The notes under the pieces: model-generated | Told to the model about the DNA's origin: nothing | Databases searched by the model: none | What the model saw: the letters and a program-made list of their open reading frames with translations, nothing else | Shown: in pieces, positions 40,243 through 47,510 of the stretch | Position numbering within the stretch: position 1 is the first letter of the stretch | Layout: each line of letters begins with the position of its first letter | Assembly: GCA_017478245.1 (NCBI GenBank) | Contig: JAFVDW010000049.1 | Location: 1-47,510 of the forward strand | DNA from: Lachnospiraceae bacterium | Lineage (GTDB): Bacteria > Bacillota > Clostridia > Lachnospirales > Lachnospiraceae | Reading direction: 5' to 3' | DNA: 47,510 nucleotides | Program-made: the position numbers and the translations under genes

Positions 40243-41208
40243 ATGTCCCTTTTGTGGTGGAGTCAGCAAAAAATAAAACAATCAAATATAATCAAGAGAC
40301 CTTCTCCAAAGAAACATTTCATACCCCAAGCCCAGGGGTTATCTCCCATCTTTTCAATCATAGACAACGCCATAAAGGGGATATCGATGTCCACCTTTCA
40401 AAAGCATAGATCGGCGGGAAGCATGACGGTAGAAGCGGCGTTAATACTGCCTCTATTCCTATTCTTTTTTCTTAATATCAGCAGTGCAATGGAAATGCTC
40501 CGTCTTCACGGCAATCTGGAATTGGCATTGTGGAGTGTTGGAAATCGAATGTCCGTATATGGTCATGCACTGGGAGAGGAACACCCGGAACGTCTGGCGG
40601 GACTCGCTTTTTCTTACACTTATATAAAGCACTATATTTGTGAATATCTGGGCGAAGCATATCTGGAAAACACTCCGATTCTGGGTGGTGTCAACGGCTT
40701 GCAATTTTTGGAAAGCGATATTTTGGCAGAGGGAGATACAGTTGAGATTGTTGTGGCTTATGGGGTGAGTCCATATAGCAGTATTGTAGGGTTTCGACCA
40801 TTTGGTATGGTAAATCATTACTATGGTCATGTTTGGAATGGATATGAGCTGCCATTGGAGGAAAGCCGTACTGCTTCGGATATCGTGTATATCGCTGAAA
40901 ATGGTGCAGTTTTTCATAAAAACCCGGATTGTACATATCTGAAGTTGTCCATCCGGGAGACTACGTTGGGGCAAGCTGTGACCGCTCGCAATATATACGG
41001 TGAAAAATATCATATGTGCTCAATCTGTGGTATGGGAAATGGAAAGTGGGAGTTAAACAGTGGAACTACAAATAGTCAGGTATGGATTACATCGGAGGGA
41101 GATTGTATTCACTATAACCGGAATTGCAGTGGTCTAAAACGAACGATATATGCAGTAGAACGCTCGGAAATTCCTGATTATCGTCCCTGTAGCCGCTGCG
41201 CTAAATAA
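40243..41208 (+). CDS. TadE-like pseudopilin with two tandem Cys/His modules
   Basis: A 321-residue reading; the TadE leader is G-S-M-T-V-E-A-A-L-I-L-P-L-F-L-F-F-F, cleaved after Gly. Two starts are possible: 40243 with TAGGAGGT 8 bases away, or 40387 with AAAGGGGAT; both lie in a repeated GGATATCGATGTCC segment. The C-terminal third carries two copies of a module: (1) H-K-N-P-D-C-T-Y-L...C-S-I-C; (2) H-Y-N-R-N-C-S-G-L...C-S-R-C. Each has one His and three Cys, suitable for zinc. Such modules occur in Ada-like metal-binding domains. The role of metal on a pseudopilin is unknown. Confidence 0.75.
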   Translation: MSLLWWSQQKIKQSNIIKRPSPKKHFIPQAQGLSPIFSIIDNAIKGISMSTFQKHRSAGSMTVEAALILPLFLFFFLNISSAMEMLRLHGNLELALWSVGNRMSVYGHALGEEHPERLAGLAFSYTYIKHYICEYLGEAYLENTPILGGVNGLQFLESDILAEGDTVEIVVAYGVSPYSSIVGFRPFGMVNHYYGHVWNGYELPLEESRTASDIVYIAENGAVFHKNPDCTYLKLSIRETTLGQAVTARNIYGEKYHMCSICGMGNGKWELNSGTTNSQVWITSEGDCIHYNRNCSGLKRTIYAVERSEIPDYRPCSRCAK

Positions 41209-41230
41209 ATGGTTTGGATGAGAGGAAATT

Positions 41231-41659
41231 ATGTGGAAACAGATGATAGTGATGTTATTTTTGATTATTTTAGGTATTTTAGATGCCAGAAAACGCGCCG
41301 TGCCCACGGTACTGCTTGGGTGCGGAATGGTTTTGGCTGTCGGAAGTGCGATATGGGAATACGCCACCGGTGATAGGAAGCTTCTTAGCCTTATTCTGAG
41401 TATTGGACCGGGGGCAGGAATGTTGCTTGTGGCATGGATGACAAGGAAAATGGGATATGCCGATGGTGTGGTGATAATGTGTATCGGTTTAACACTGGGA
41501 TATAGAAGTAGTATGTTCTTATTGTGCGGTAGTTTATTGCTGCTTTCAGTTGTTTGTATTGTGCTTTTGTGTTTGCGTAAAGTCAATCGGAATAGTCGGA
41601 TGCCCTATCTGCCATTTTTAGGGATGACTTTTATACTGCAGTTGTTGATGGGAGTGTGA
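41231..41659 (+). CDS. Second A24-like prepilin peptidase/related membrane protein
   Basis: A 142-residue membrane protein. It keeps both A24 signatures in short form: D-A-R-K-R-A-V-P near 17-24 and G-Y-A-D-G near 80-84. The second aspartate is present, but the usual G-x-G-D spacing is changed to G-Y-A-D-G. GAGGAAATT precedes the ATG. It lies between two TadE-like genes, so it may process these instead of the Flp pilin. Activity is uncertain; a non-catalytic relative is possible. Confidence 0.65.
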   Translation: MWKQMIVMLFLIILGILDARKRAVPTVLLGCGMVLAVGSAIWEYATGDRKLLSLILSIGPGAGMLLVAWMTRKMGYADGVVIMCIGLTLGYRSSMFLLCGSLLLLSVVCIVLLCLRKVNRNSRMPYLPFLGMTFILQLLMGV

Positions 41660-41663
41660 TACT

Positions 41664-42122
41664 ATGAAAAAATGTGAAGACGCTTACTTTACGGTAGAAG
41701 CGGCATTGGTGTTGCCAATGGTTCTGGCGGTTGTGGTGCTGATTATGTATATAATGTTTTTCCAGTATGACAGATGTTTGATGGAACAGGACTTAGGTAT
41801 ACTATTGGTCAGAGGTATTGCTATGGATGCTGAAAACACTGAGAAACGTGTGGGTAATTTGAATTTGCTGGCAGAGCAGATGGATCAAGGCAAATACCTG
41901 ATGTGGAATCATGGAAAAATTGGAATTCGCCAGGAAAGAGGAGGACTTAGTGTGCGCCAAGAGGGAAATTTATTCTTTCCGTTTACTGGATGGAGGCTAA
42001 ACAGTGAAGTATCTTCGAACTGGAAAACCATCAGGGAATATGATAACGATTTGCTATCCCCCACATTTTTTGTTCGAAGCTGTCGGAAGGTTATCAATTT
42101 GTGGGAAATGGAAGGGAGATAA
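41664..42122 (+). CDS. TadE-like pseudopilin
   Basis: A 152-residue protein: short N-terminus (MKKCEDAYFTVEAALVLP) with Y-F-T-V-E-A-A as the processing region, a hydrophobic helix at about 13-35, then a soluble tail with no cysteine module. It is smaller and simpler than the other TadE-like protein in the operon. GGGAGTGTGATACT precedes its ATG, and the next gene starts 3 bases after its stop. The role is a minor pilin of the Tad machine. Confidence 0.75.
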   Translation: MKKCEDAYFTVEAALVLPMVLAVVVLIMYIMFFQYDRCLMEQDLGILLVRGIAMDAENTEKRVGNLNLLAEQMDQGKYLMWNHGKIGIRQERGGLSVRQEGNLFFPFTGWRLNSEVSSNWKTIREYDNDLLSPTFFVRSCRKVINLWEMEGR

Positions 42123-42125
42123 GTA

Positions 42126-43256
42126 ATGTTACAGACAGAATTTCTGAGAAGCTTACATGCGAATTATGAGAGGATATTATTGGAAGAAAAGCCGGAAGAG
42201 CATAGATACCAATATTGTATTTTGAGTAGAGGAGGAATCAAAGGATTGCTGCCCTGCAGTCTGCGTTATATGAATGGAGCAGCGTATTTGTATTATGATA
42301 TTACTTCTAAGCAAAATGTGGCTCAATTATATGAGAAGAGAAGCATAGGAAGGAATTGGATGAGGGACTTTTTGTGGTCCTTGCAGCAGATACAGATGGA
42401 GCTGGGGAGGTTTCTTTTGGATTTACATAATGTGCTTTGGGATCCCCGGCAGATATTTCAGGATTTGGAGAACAGCATTTTCTCTTTTTTGTACATTCCG
42501 TACTATGAAGGAGAAAATAGTTTTTCGGGATTGTTGGAATTTCTGACAGAGCATATTGACTATGAAGATGAAACATTAGTAGAGTGCATCTATAAAATGT
42601 ATGATCGCTATGAAAAAATAGGAGATACTTATTTACAACAGCAAATATTTGAAGATGCCAAGGTGTTGGAAGAATCCCCTATTTATGCTGAAAAAAATAT
42701 TGTGGAGCAGGAGTCCCAAGAAGTGTTGGTGGAAGCTCTCCCGGAACACGAGGATGTTAAGCAGAAGGAGCCTGAGAGGAGAGGTATTCGATATCTGTTT
42801 GATTCCAGAAAAAAGCGTGCTAAGAATGAAAAAGATGTTTATCAGAGAGAATTGGAGCTATCTATGTCATCTTATACAACTCCGGTTTATCGGGTTGCAG
42901 AGGATGATTCTTATGCCGAAGAATACGGTCAGACCGTATATATAGAAGAGGAAGAAGAACAAAAAGAGAAAACACATAGGCTTTATACACCGGAAGGTCA
43001 GATTGTGGCGCAGTTAGATAACACCTCTTATACTATAGGCAAAAAGAGAGGAGAGGTGGAAATTGTTGTGGAAGATGTGTCCATCAGCAGAATGCATGCC
43101 AGAATTGTCAAGGAACAGGAAGCAATCTATGTTGAGGACCTCAACTCTACAAATGGTACCTTTAAAAATGGGCTTCGACTGCAACCATACGAAAAGAGAA
43201 AGCTGGAAGAAGGAGATGAAATAAAATTGGGCAAAATTATTTTGATTTTCCGTTAA
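42126..43256 (+). CDS. DUF6382-FHA protein
   Basis: A 376-residue soluble protein. The first 190 residues match what I recall as DUF6382. A basic and acidic linker (about 190-290) follows, then an FHA domain (about 295-376) with the phosphothreonine-binding pattern: G-K-K-R-G near 300, I-S-R-M-H-A-R near 321, and N-S-T-N-G-T-F-K-N-G near 340. FHA domains bind phosphothreonine, so the pilus may be regulated by a Ser/Thr kinase. No kinase is in the window. It is tightly linked to the TadE-like gene before it. Confidence 0.8.
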   Translation: MLQTEFLRSLHANYERILLEEKPEEHRYQYCILSRGGIKGLLPCSLRYMNGAAYLYYDITSKQNVAQLYEKRSIGRNWMRDFLWSLQQIQMELGRFLLDLHNVLWDPRQIFQDLENSIFSFLYIPYYEGENSFSGLLEFLTEHIDYEDETLVECIYKMYDRYEKIGDTYLQQQIFEDAKVLEESPIYAEKNIVEQESQEVLVEALPEHEDVKQKEPERRGIRYLFDSRKKRAKNEKDVYQRELELSMSSYTTPVYRVAEDDSYAEEYGQTVYIEEEEEQKEKTHRLYTPEGQIVAQLDNTSYTIGKKRGEVEIVVEDVSISRMHARIVKEQEAIYVEDLNSTNGTFKNGLRLQPYEKRKLEEGDEIKLGKIILIFR

Positions 43257-43311
43257 AAAAGTGGTACTCTCATATAAGGAATATATTCGTACGCGGAAAG
43301 GAAGAATACTT

Positions 43312-43926
43312 TTGAGAAATTGGAAATATCTTCCGTTTGTCAGTGTCCTATTGGTAATAATCAATGTAGCAGTATTTGTTACATGTAAGTTTACCGGTGA
43401 TTGGCTCTATGAGTTGGGAGAATTAAGCCTTTGGGGTGTACTGGTGGAGCATGGATACGGGAGAGTGTTTTGGGCAATGTTTTTACATGCCGATGAAAGT
43501 CATATTTTTAATAATATGATAATTTTGTTTTTTCTGGGAGCAATGATTGAGGAAGAAGTTGGTCACATTCGGTATGCAATCATTTATGTACTTTCGGGAG
43601 TCATGGGCAATCTCCTTTCGTTATTGGTAAAATACCTGAGCGGGAACATGATACCTTCTGTGGGGGCGAGTGGAGCAATCTTTGGACTGGACGGAGTGCT
43701 GTTGGCATTCGTATTGTTTTCTGGCAGAAAAATGCAAAATGTCAATCCCATGAGGGTAGTATTGATGATTGCGTTGTCGTTGTACAGTGGATTTGCTGCG
43801 CAGAATGTAGATAATGCCGCACATGTGGGTGGTCTGGCTACTGGCTTTTTGCTGGGAGTAGGAATTTGTATTGTTGATCGGTGGCAGATGAACAGGAAAG
43901 GCGGGGATAACAGTTTTGAATATTAA
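43312..43926 (+). CDS. Rhomboid-family intramembrane serine protease
   Basis: A 204-residue, six-helix protein. The catalytic dyad is seen: S120 in G-A-S-G-A-I-F-G (serine at base 43669) and H171 in N-A-A-H-V-G-G. The oxyanion-loop region H-A-D-E-S-H-I-F-N-N-M is present near 61-71. A TTG start at 43312 is preferred because AAAGGAAG lies 7 bases upstream; a GTG at 43261 lacks a site. Position at the end of the Tad operon suggests cleavage of a membrane-anchored pilus factor, but this is only an inference. It overlaps the next gene by 11 bases. Confidence 0.85.
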   Translation: MRNWKYLPFVSVLLVIINVAVFVTCKFTGDWLYELGELSLWGVLVEHGYGRVFWAMFLHADESHIFNNMIILFFLGAMIEEEVGHIRYAIIYVLSGVMGNLLSLLVKYLSGNMIPSVGASGAIFGLDGVLLAFVLFSGRKMQNVNPMRVVLMIALSLYSGFAAQNVDNAAHVGGLATGFLLGVGICIVDRWQMNRKGGDNSFEY

Positions 43927-44917
43927 TATTTACTATGGCGGTAGAGGGATCATAGACGATCCTACTCTATATGTTTTGAATAAAATGCAGGAGGTTCTGG
44001 AAGAACTGCGTGTAAATGTTACCCGTTATAACCTCTTTGAGAGTAAGAATACGATTGCTACATTGCCACAGACCTTGAAGGACGCAGATGGAATTATTTT
44101 GGCAACTACGGTGGAGTGGTATGGAATCGGGGGATATATGCAGCAATTCCTGGATGCCTGTTGGTTATTTGGTGATAAGGAAAAGATTTCCAAGATTTAT
44201 ATGTGCCCTGTGGTGATGGCGACGACAAATGGGGAACGTGAGGCAAAGCTGGGGTTATCTACGGCATGGGAGATTCTTGGAGGATTGCCTTGCAGCGGTC
44301 TGTGCGGTTATATTGAAAATACCATTACACTGGAAATGAATGAGCAATATGTCAACATCATTGAGCGAAAGGCAGAGAATTTGTATCGCACAATCAATCA
44401 AAAGGTGCCGAGTTTTCCTTCCAGTAATCAGGTAGTGAAACAGAAGGTCTCAATACCACAGAGCAATACATTGACACAGCAAGAGACGGAGGAGTGGTCT
44501 CACTTTGTATCGGACGACAATTATGTGCAGCGCCAGAAGGAGGATATTCAGGAGCTGTCCAATCTGTTCCGAGGCATGATGGAGCATGAAGGGGCTGATA
44601 GTGTTGAGGAATATCTGGCAGATTTTGAAAGGGTATTCAAACCTCAGGCAGGATTTTCGGCGGAGTATTCCATCAATATAGAAGAGAAGCCTCAAAACCT
44701 GATTATCAATGTCAAGGGGCCTAAGCTGGAGTGCAAATATGGAACGGCAGAACAGCCTACGGTAGAAGTACAAATGAACCGCAGTACCATGGAAGATATT
44801 GTAAATGGAAGAATGACCTTTCAAAGAGCTTTCATGTCCGGGTTAATGAAAATGAAGGGTGATTTCAGAATTTTAAGAACGCTTGATCAAATATTCATAT
44901 TCGAAGGAGAAAAATAG
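43916..44917 (+). CDS. Flavodoxin-like NAD(P)H oxidoreductase fused to SCP2 domain
   Basis: A 333-residue protein, starting with TTG (GGGG 11 bases upstream, inside the rhomboid end). The N-terminal half (about 1-160) is a flavodoxin/FMN-reductase fold: N-I-N-I-Y-Y-G-G-R-G then D-G-I-I-L-A-T-T-V-E-W-Y-G near 60-72. The C-terminal 110 residues (Y-S-I-N-I-E-E-K..., then L-I-I-N-V-K-G and M-T-F-Q-R-A-F-M-S-G-L-M-K-M-K-G-D) are an SCP2 sterol-carrier-like domain. Known role of the pair is obscure; hydrophobic-substrate redox is possible. It is joined to the HIT gene by a 15-base gap. Confidence 0.75.
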   Translation: MNINIYYGGRGIIDDPTLYVLNKMQEVLEELRVNVTRYNLFESKNTIATLPQTLKDADGIILATTVEWYGIGGYMQQFLDACWLFGDKEKISKIYMCPVVMATTNGEREAKLGLSTAWEILGGLPCSGLCGYIENTITLEMNEQYVNIIERKAENLYRTINQKVPSFPSSNQVVKQKVSIPQSNTLTQQETEEWSHFVSDDNYVQRQKEDIQELSNLFRGMMEHEGADSVEEYLADFERVFKPQAGFSAEYSINIEEKPQNLIINVKGPKLECKYGTAEQPTVEVQMNRSTMEDIVNGRMTFQRAFMSGLMKMKGDFRILRTLDQIFIFEGEK

Positions 44918-44932
44918 AAAGGTGAGGAATAT

Positions 44933-45346
44933 ATGATGAAAAAAGATGATTGTATTTTTTGCAAAATAGCAAATGGAGAAATTCCCTCCAAAACATTATA
45001 TGAGGATGAAGATTTCAGAGTAATATTGGATTTGGGACCAGCGACCAAAGGTCATGCTTTGATTTTGCCCAAGGATCATGCGGCGAATCTGTTAGAGCTT
45101 TCGGAGGATACTGCATCAAAGGTGTTGGGAGTGGCAAAGAATCTTGCATCTAAAATGCAGGAAAAGTTGCATTTTGACGGGTTTAATTTGGTGCAGAACA
45201 ACGGAGAGGTTGCAGGGCAGACGGTTATGCATTTTCACTTGCATCTCATTCCCCGATTTAAAGATGATGGGCAGAAAATTGGATGGGTTCCTGGTAACCC
45301 GACAGAGGAAGAACTGGAAGCTATCAGGAATCAAATAGTAGAATAG
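44933..45346 (+). CDS. HIT-family nucleotide hydrolase
   Basis: A 137-residue Hint-branch protein. Zinc ligands at the N-terminus are C-I-F-C-K-I; the active site H-F-H-L-H-L-I-P is near 99-106. The segment H-A-L-I-L-P-K-D-H near 40-48 is also typical. Family role: purine nucleoside phosphoramidase or dinucleotide hydrolase of housekeeping type. AAGGTGAGG precedes the double ATG. The next gene starts 10 bases downstream. Confidence 0.92.
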   Translation: MMKKDDCIFCKIANGEIPSKTLYEDEDFRVILDLGPATKGHALILPKDHAANLLELSEDTASKVLGVAKNLASKMQEKLHFDGFNLVQNNGEVAGQTVMHFHLHLIPRFKDDGQKIGWVPGNPTEEELEAIRNQIVE

Positions 45347-45356
45347 AGGAGTACTT

Positions 45357-46199
45357 ATGAGAACAGTTGCAGTAGAACAAATTACACAGAATATCAAAGA
45401 GATGTGTATTGAGGCTAATCATTTTCTTTCCAAAGACATGGAGAAAGTGATGATGACGGCTGCACACCAGGAAGAAGCTTCTCTCGGCAAGCAGATTTTG
45501 GAACAGCTCTTGGACAATCTGAAAATCGCAGGACAGGATATGATTCCCATCTGTCAGGATACGGGCATGGCAGTTGTTTTTATGGAAATTGGTCAGGACG
45601 TGCATTTTGAGGGAGGTAGTTTGGAAGAAGCTATCAATGAGGGGGTGCGACAGGGATATACAGAGGGATACTTGAGAAAATCTGTTGTGGATGACCCTAT
45701 TATTCGTGAGAATACAAAAGACAATACCCCTGCTATTATTCATTATGAGATAGTTCCTGGGGATAATGTAGTGATCACGGTTGCGCCCAAAGGATTCGGC
45801 AGCGAAAACATGAGCCGAGTATTTATGCTGAAACCTGCCGACGGAATAGAAGGGGTCAAGAATGCTGTTTTGACGGCTGTAAAAGATGCGGGGCCAAATG
45901 CCTGTCCGCCCATGGTAGTCGGTGTGGGTATTGGAGGCACCTTTGAGAAATGTGCTCTGATGGCAAAACGCGCTCTTACAAGACCAATAGACCAGCGCTC
46001 AGATATCCCTTATGTGAGAGAATTGGAGGAGGAACTGTTGGAGAAGATCAACCGTTCCGGAATTGGTCCCGGTGGTTTGGGAGGCAGTACTACAGCGTTG
46101 GCAGTCAATATTAATACATATCCTACACATATCGCAGGATTACCTGTGGCTGTCAATATATGCTGCCATGTCAACCGGCATGCTGTGCGAACGATATAA
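45357..46199 (+). CDS. Class I fumarate hydratase, alpha subunit
   Basis: A 280-residue FumA/TtdA N-domain protein. The [4Fe-4S] cysteines are visible as C in P-I-C-Q-D-T-G-M-A near 62-70, C in N-A-C-P-P-M near 182-187, and C-C in V-N-I-C-C-H near 267-272. Conserved G-I-G-G-T-F-E-K near 194-201 and G-P-G-G-L-G-G near 239-245 are also present. It is the alpha half of the two-subunit enzyme common in anaerobes. AGAGGAG precedes the ATG; the beta subunit starts about 150 bases downstream. L-tartrate dehydratase is a related alternative. Confidence 0.9.
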   Translation: MRTVAVEQITQNIKEMCIEANHFLSKDMEKVMMTAAHQEEASLGKQILEQLLDNLKIAGQDMIPICQDTGMAVVFMEIGQDVHFEGGSLEEAINEGVRQGYTEGYLRKSVVDDPIIRENTKDNTPAIIHYEIVPGDNVVITVAPKGFGSENMSRVFMLKPADGIEGVKNAVLTAVKDAGPNACPPMVVGVGIGGTFEKCALMAKRALTRPIDQRSDIPYVRELEEELLEKINRSGIGPGGLGGSTTALAVNINTYPTHIAGLPVAVNICCHVNRHAVRTI

Positions 46200-46350
46200 G
46201 CGGCAAGTCTCAAGGGGACTGCCATATTCGGGTATATGTATTTTGAAGTAAATTACATAATATATGGTGCTATATACGGTACTTTGGAAATGTCAATATT
46301 TGAGCAATAGTACAGACAATAATCAGGAAAGGTAAATCAGGACTATACAA

Positions 46351-46920
46351 ATGGATAGATATATAAGTGTACCTTTAACAGATGATGATGCAAAATCCCT
46401 TCGCGCAGGGGACTATGTATACTTGACAGGTACGCTCTACACTGCTCGCGATGCCGCACACAAGAGAATGTATGAGATACTGCTAGATGGCGGTTCGCGA
46501 CCAGATGTGAGCCGATTACCCATGGATATGGAGCACAATGTAATCTATTATATGGGACCTTCGCCCGCCAGAGAAGGTAGACCCATTGGTTCAGCGGGAC
46601 CTACCACTGCAAGCCGTATGGACAAATATGCCCCCTTGCTTTTGGATTTGGGACTGAAGGGTATGATAGGTAAAGGAAAGCGGACACAGGAAGTTAAGGA
46701 TGCCATCGTGAGAAATGGGGCAGTTTACTTTGCGGCAGTCGGTGGTGCGGGTGCGCTATTATCCAAATCCATCGTAGCATCCGAAGTGATTGCCTACGAT
46801 GATTTGGGCACAGAGGCGATTCGGAAGCTGGAAGTAAAAGATTTTCCAGTGATTGTGGTGATAGATGCAGAAGGAAATAATCTGTACGAGACCGCAATTT
46901 GTGCATACAACAAAGAATAA
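46351..46920 (+). CDS. Class I fumarate hydratase, beta subunit
   Basis: A 189-residue beta-domain protein: S-L-R-A-G-D-Y-V-Y-L-T-G-T-L near 15-28, the G-P-T-T-A-S-R-M-D segment near 84-92, and G-K-G-K-R near 108-112 that binds the substrate carboxylate. Together with the alpha subunit it makes the oxygen-sensitive Fe-S fumarase. The upstream 150-base gap holds AGGAAAGG 22 bases before the ATG and AGGA nearer. The gap is unusually long for a fum pair; I see no gene in it. A promoter for tRNA-Ser follows. Confidence 0.9.
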   Translation: MDRYISVPLTDDDAKSLRAGDYVYLTGTLYTARDAAHKRMYEILLDGGSRPDVSRLPMDMEHNVIYYMGPSPAREGRPIGSAGPTTASRMDKYAPLLLDLGLKGMIGKGKRTQEVKDAIVRNGAVYFAAVGGAGALLSKSIVASEVIAYDDLGTEAIRKLEVKDFPVIVVIDAEGNNLYETAICAYNKE

Positions 46921-47018
46921 AAACCGATAAAAATGCAATAGATAAAAGCACAAGGATAAAGATGCAATGGATTTCAACGCTTATAAATTATAGGTGAAAT
47001 TATATCATAAAAAACCGA

Positions 47019-47047
47019 TTGACAAATGAGTTATCCTTATGTATAAT
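47019..47047 (+). promoter_or_regulatory. Promoter of tRNA-Ser
   Basis: TTGACA (47019-47024), a 17-base spacer and TATAAT (47042-47047). A GCGTCAC-GAG-GTGACGC hairpin (47055-47071) begins at the expected start. Confidence 0.8.
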
Positions 47048-47108
47048 AGATTTTGCGTCACGAGGTGACGCGACAATATCATATTGGTAGAGACGTAGTT
47101 CAGATTAT

Positions 47109-47196
47109 GGAGAAATACTCAAGAGGCTGAAGAGGCGCCCCTGCTAAGGGTGTAGGTCGTTCACGCGGCGCGAGGGTTCAAATCCCTCTTTCTCCG
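47109..47196 (+). tRNA. tRNA-Ser (anticodon GCT)
   Basis: An 88-nt cloverleaf with long variable arm. Acceptor GGAGAAA/TTTCTCC, anticodon stem CGCCC/GGGTG around CTGCTAA (anticodon GCT), and T arm GAGGG TTCAAAT CCCTC. CCA is not encoded. TATTGGTAG (47082-47090) and CTACCAATA (47202-47210) flank it as an inverted repeat. Confidence 0.93.
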
Positions 47197-47210
47197 TTTC
47201 ACTACCAATA

Positions 47211-47256
47211 GAAGAAAGAAAATCTTGAGAGATTGAGATTTCTTTTTTTGCCCTTT
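47211..47256 (+). terminator. Terminator of tRNA-Ser
   Basis: An imperfect stem AAGAAAATCT/AGATTTCTT closes on a run of seven T (about 47243-47250). Confidence 0.5.
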
Positions 47257-47322
47257 TTCCGTTTGATGGGTAAGTCTATTGGTACTGTCAAAAATACTTC
47301 TTAGAAAAATCGACAAAATATG

Positions 47323-47352
47323 TTGACAAGAAGTGAGACAATGTGATATATT
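47323..47352 (+). promoter_or_regulatory. First of two tandem strong promoters (possible rRNA operon P1)
   Basis: TTGACA (47323-47328), an 18-base spacer and TATATT (47347-47352). Confidence 0.6.
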
Positions 47353-47410
47353 AAAAACCTACCGCCTAAATGTTTTAAAACTTGGCGGAAGAAAAAAACA
47401 AAAAAAGTTG

Positions 47411-47439
47411 TTGACAAAGCAGAACTGCTGTGATATGAT
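47411..47439 (+). promoter_or_regulatory. Second tandem promoter and leader (possible rRNA operon P2)
   Basis: TTGACA (47411-47416), a 17-base spacer and TATGAT (47434-47439). A hairpin GTTGCTG (47446-47452) / CAGCAAC (47460-47466) and then TGTACAATG follow. This resembles the leaders before 16S genes in Lachnospiraceae. No 16S sequence is inside the window. Confidence 0.55.
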
Positions 47440-47510
47440 AACAGAGTTGCTGCGAAAGACAGCAACGAGATGTACAATGCCAGCTTGCAAGCAAACTTGC
47501 TCGCTGAATG

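Noticed and set aside
1..47510. CRISPR array or defence island
   Set aside because: No regularly spaced repeats with unique spacers and no cas, restriction or abortive-infection genes were seen. The only addiction-type unit is the par-like pair.

Overview
The window looks like chromosomal DNA of a motile, anaerobic Firmicute of the Lachnospiraceae type. I infer this from the Clostridia-style promoters and GGAGG ribosome binding sites, the low-to-mid GC, a flagellin with its chaperone, a Gram-positive Tad pilus locus, a BofA-like protein, a class I two-subunit fumarase, glgB and several Clostridia-specific families. No species can be named from the sequence alone.

Layout. (1) 1-3600 is accessory. 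The left edge holds the start of a serine recombinase gene (minus strand) next to tRNA-Pro. A Fur-box-controlled, His-rich metal exporter and a Fur-family regulator follow. tRNA-Lys(CTT) comes next, with a decayed 1.35 kb insertion bounded by a second copy of the tRNA 3' half. Inside this remnant are a broken XRE repressor, four copies of a 14-bp operator-like motif, and what reads as an intact Fst/par-type type I toxin-antitoxin module: a 30-residue membrane peptide, a convergent short RNA, a shared terminator, and direct repeats complementary to the toxin start codon. I rate this the most interesting item. (2) 3600-7100 holds CcdA plus a TlpA-like thioredoxin, a MATE exporter and a degraded M56/BlaR1-like pseudogene. 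(3) 7100-12550 holds a DUF362 protein, a small unknown protein, a pair of small membrane proteins, larB and larC for the nickel-pincer cofactor, and a TatD DNase. (4) 12577-15388 (minus) holds two GH18 paralogues, one a lipoprotein and one without a signal peptide. (5) 15689-22586 holds a small unknown protein, a YfcE-like phosphoesterase, a DUF2975/XRE pair, a DUF4173 membrane protein, an ABC-F ATPase (minus), a HAD phosphatase and rsmA. (6) 22781-28195 holds a 1152-residue acidic TPR protein ending in a degenerate AAA-like domain, then glgB. (7) 28321-33464 holds a FliK-like/DUF6240-type protein, flagellin, FliS, a YaaL-like protein (minus) and a BofA-like protein. (8) 33500-43926 is one long Tad/Flp pilus operon: prepilin peptidase, TadZ, TadA, TadB, TadC with a large insertion, Flp pilin, a DUF5702 protein, two TadE-like pseudopilins, a second A24-like protein, a DUF6382-FHA protein and a rhomboid protease. 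(9) 43916-46920 holds a flavodoxin/SCP2 protein, a HIT protein and both fumarase subunits. (10) 46921-47510 holds tRNA-Ser(GCT), then two tandem strong promoters that look like an rRNA operon leader running off the window.

Functional links. Disulfide reduction (CcdA/TlpA), nickel-cofactor assembly (LarB/LarC), flagellar filament assembly (FliK-like, flagellin, FliS) and the Tad operon are each internally coherent sets. I saw no CRISPR array and no intact transposase.
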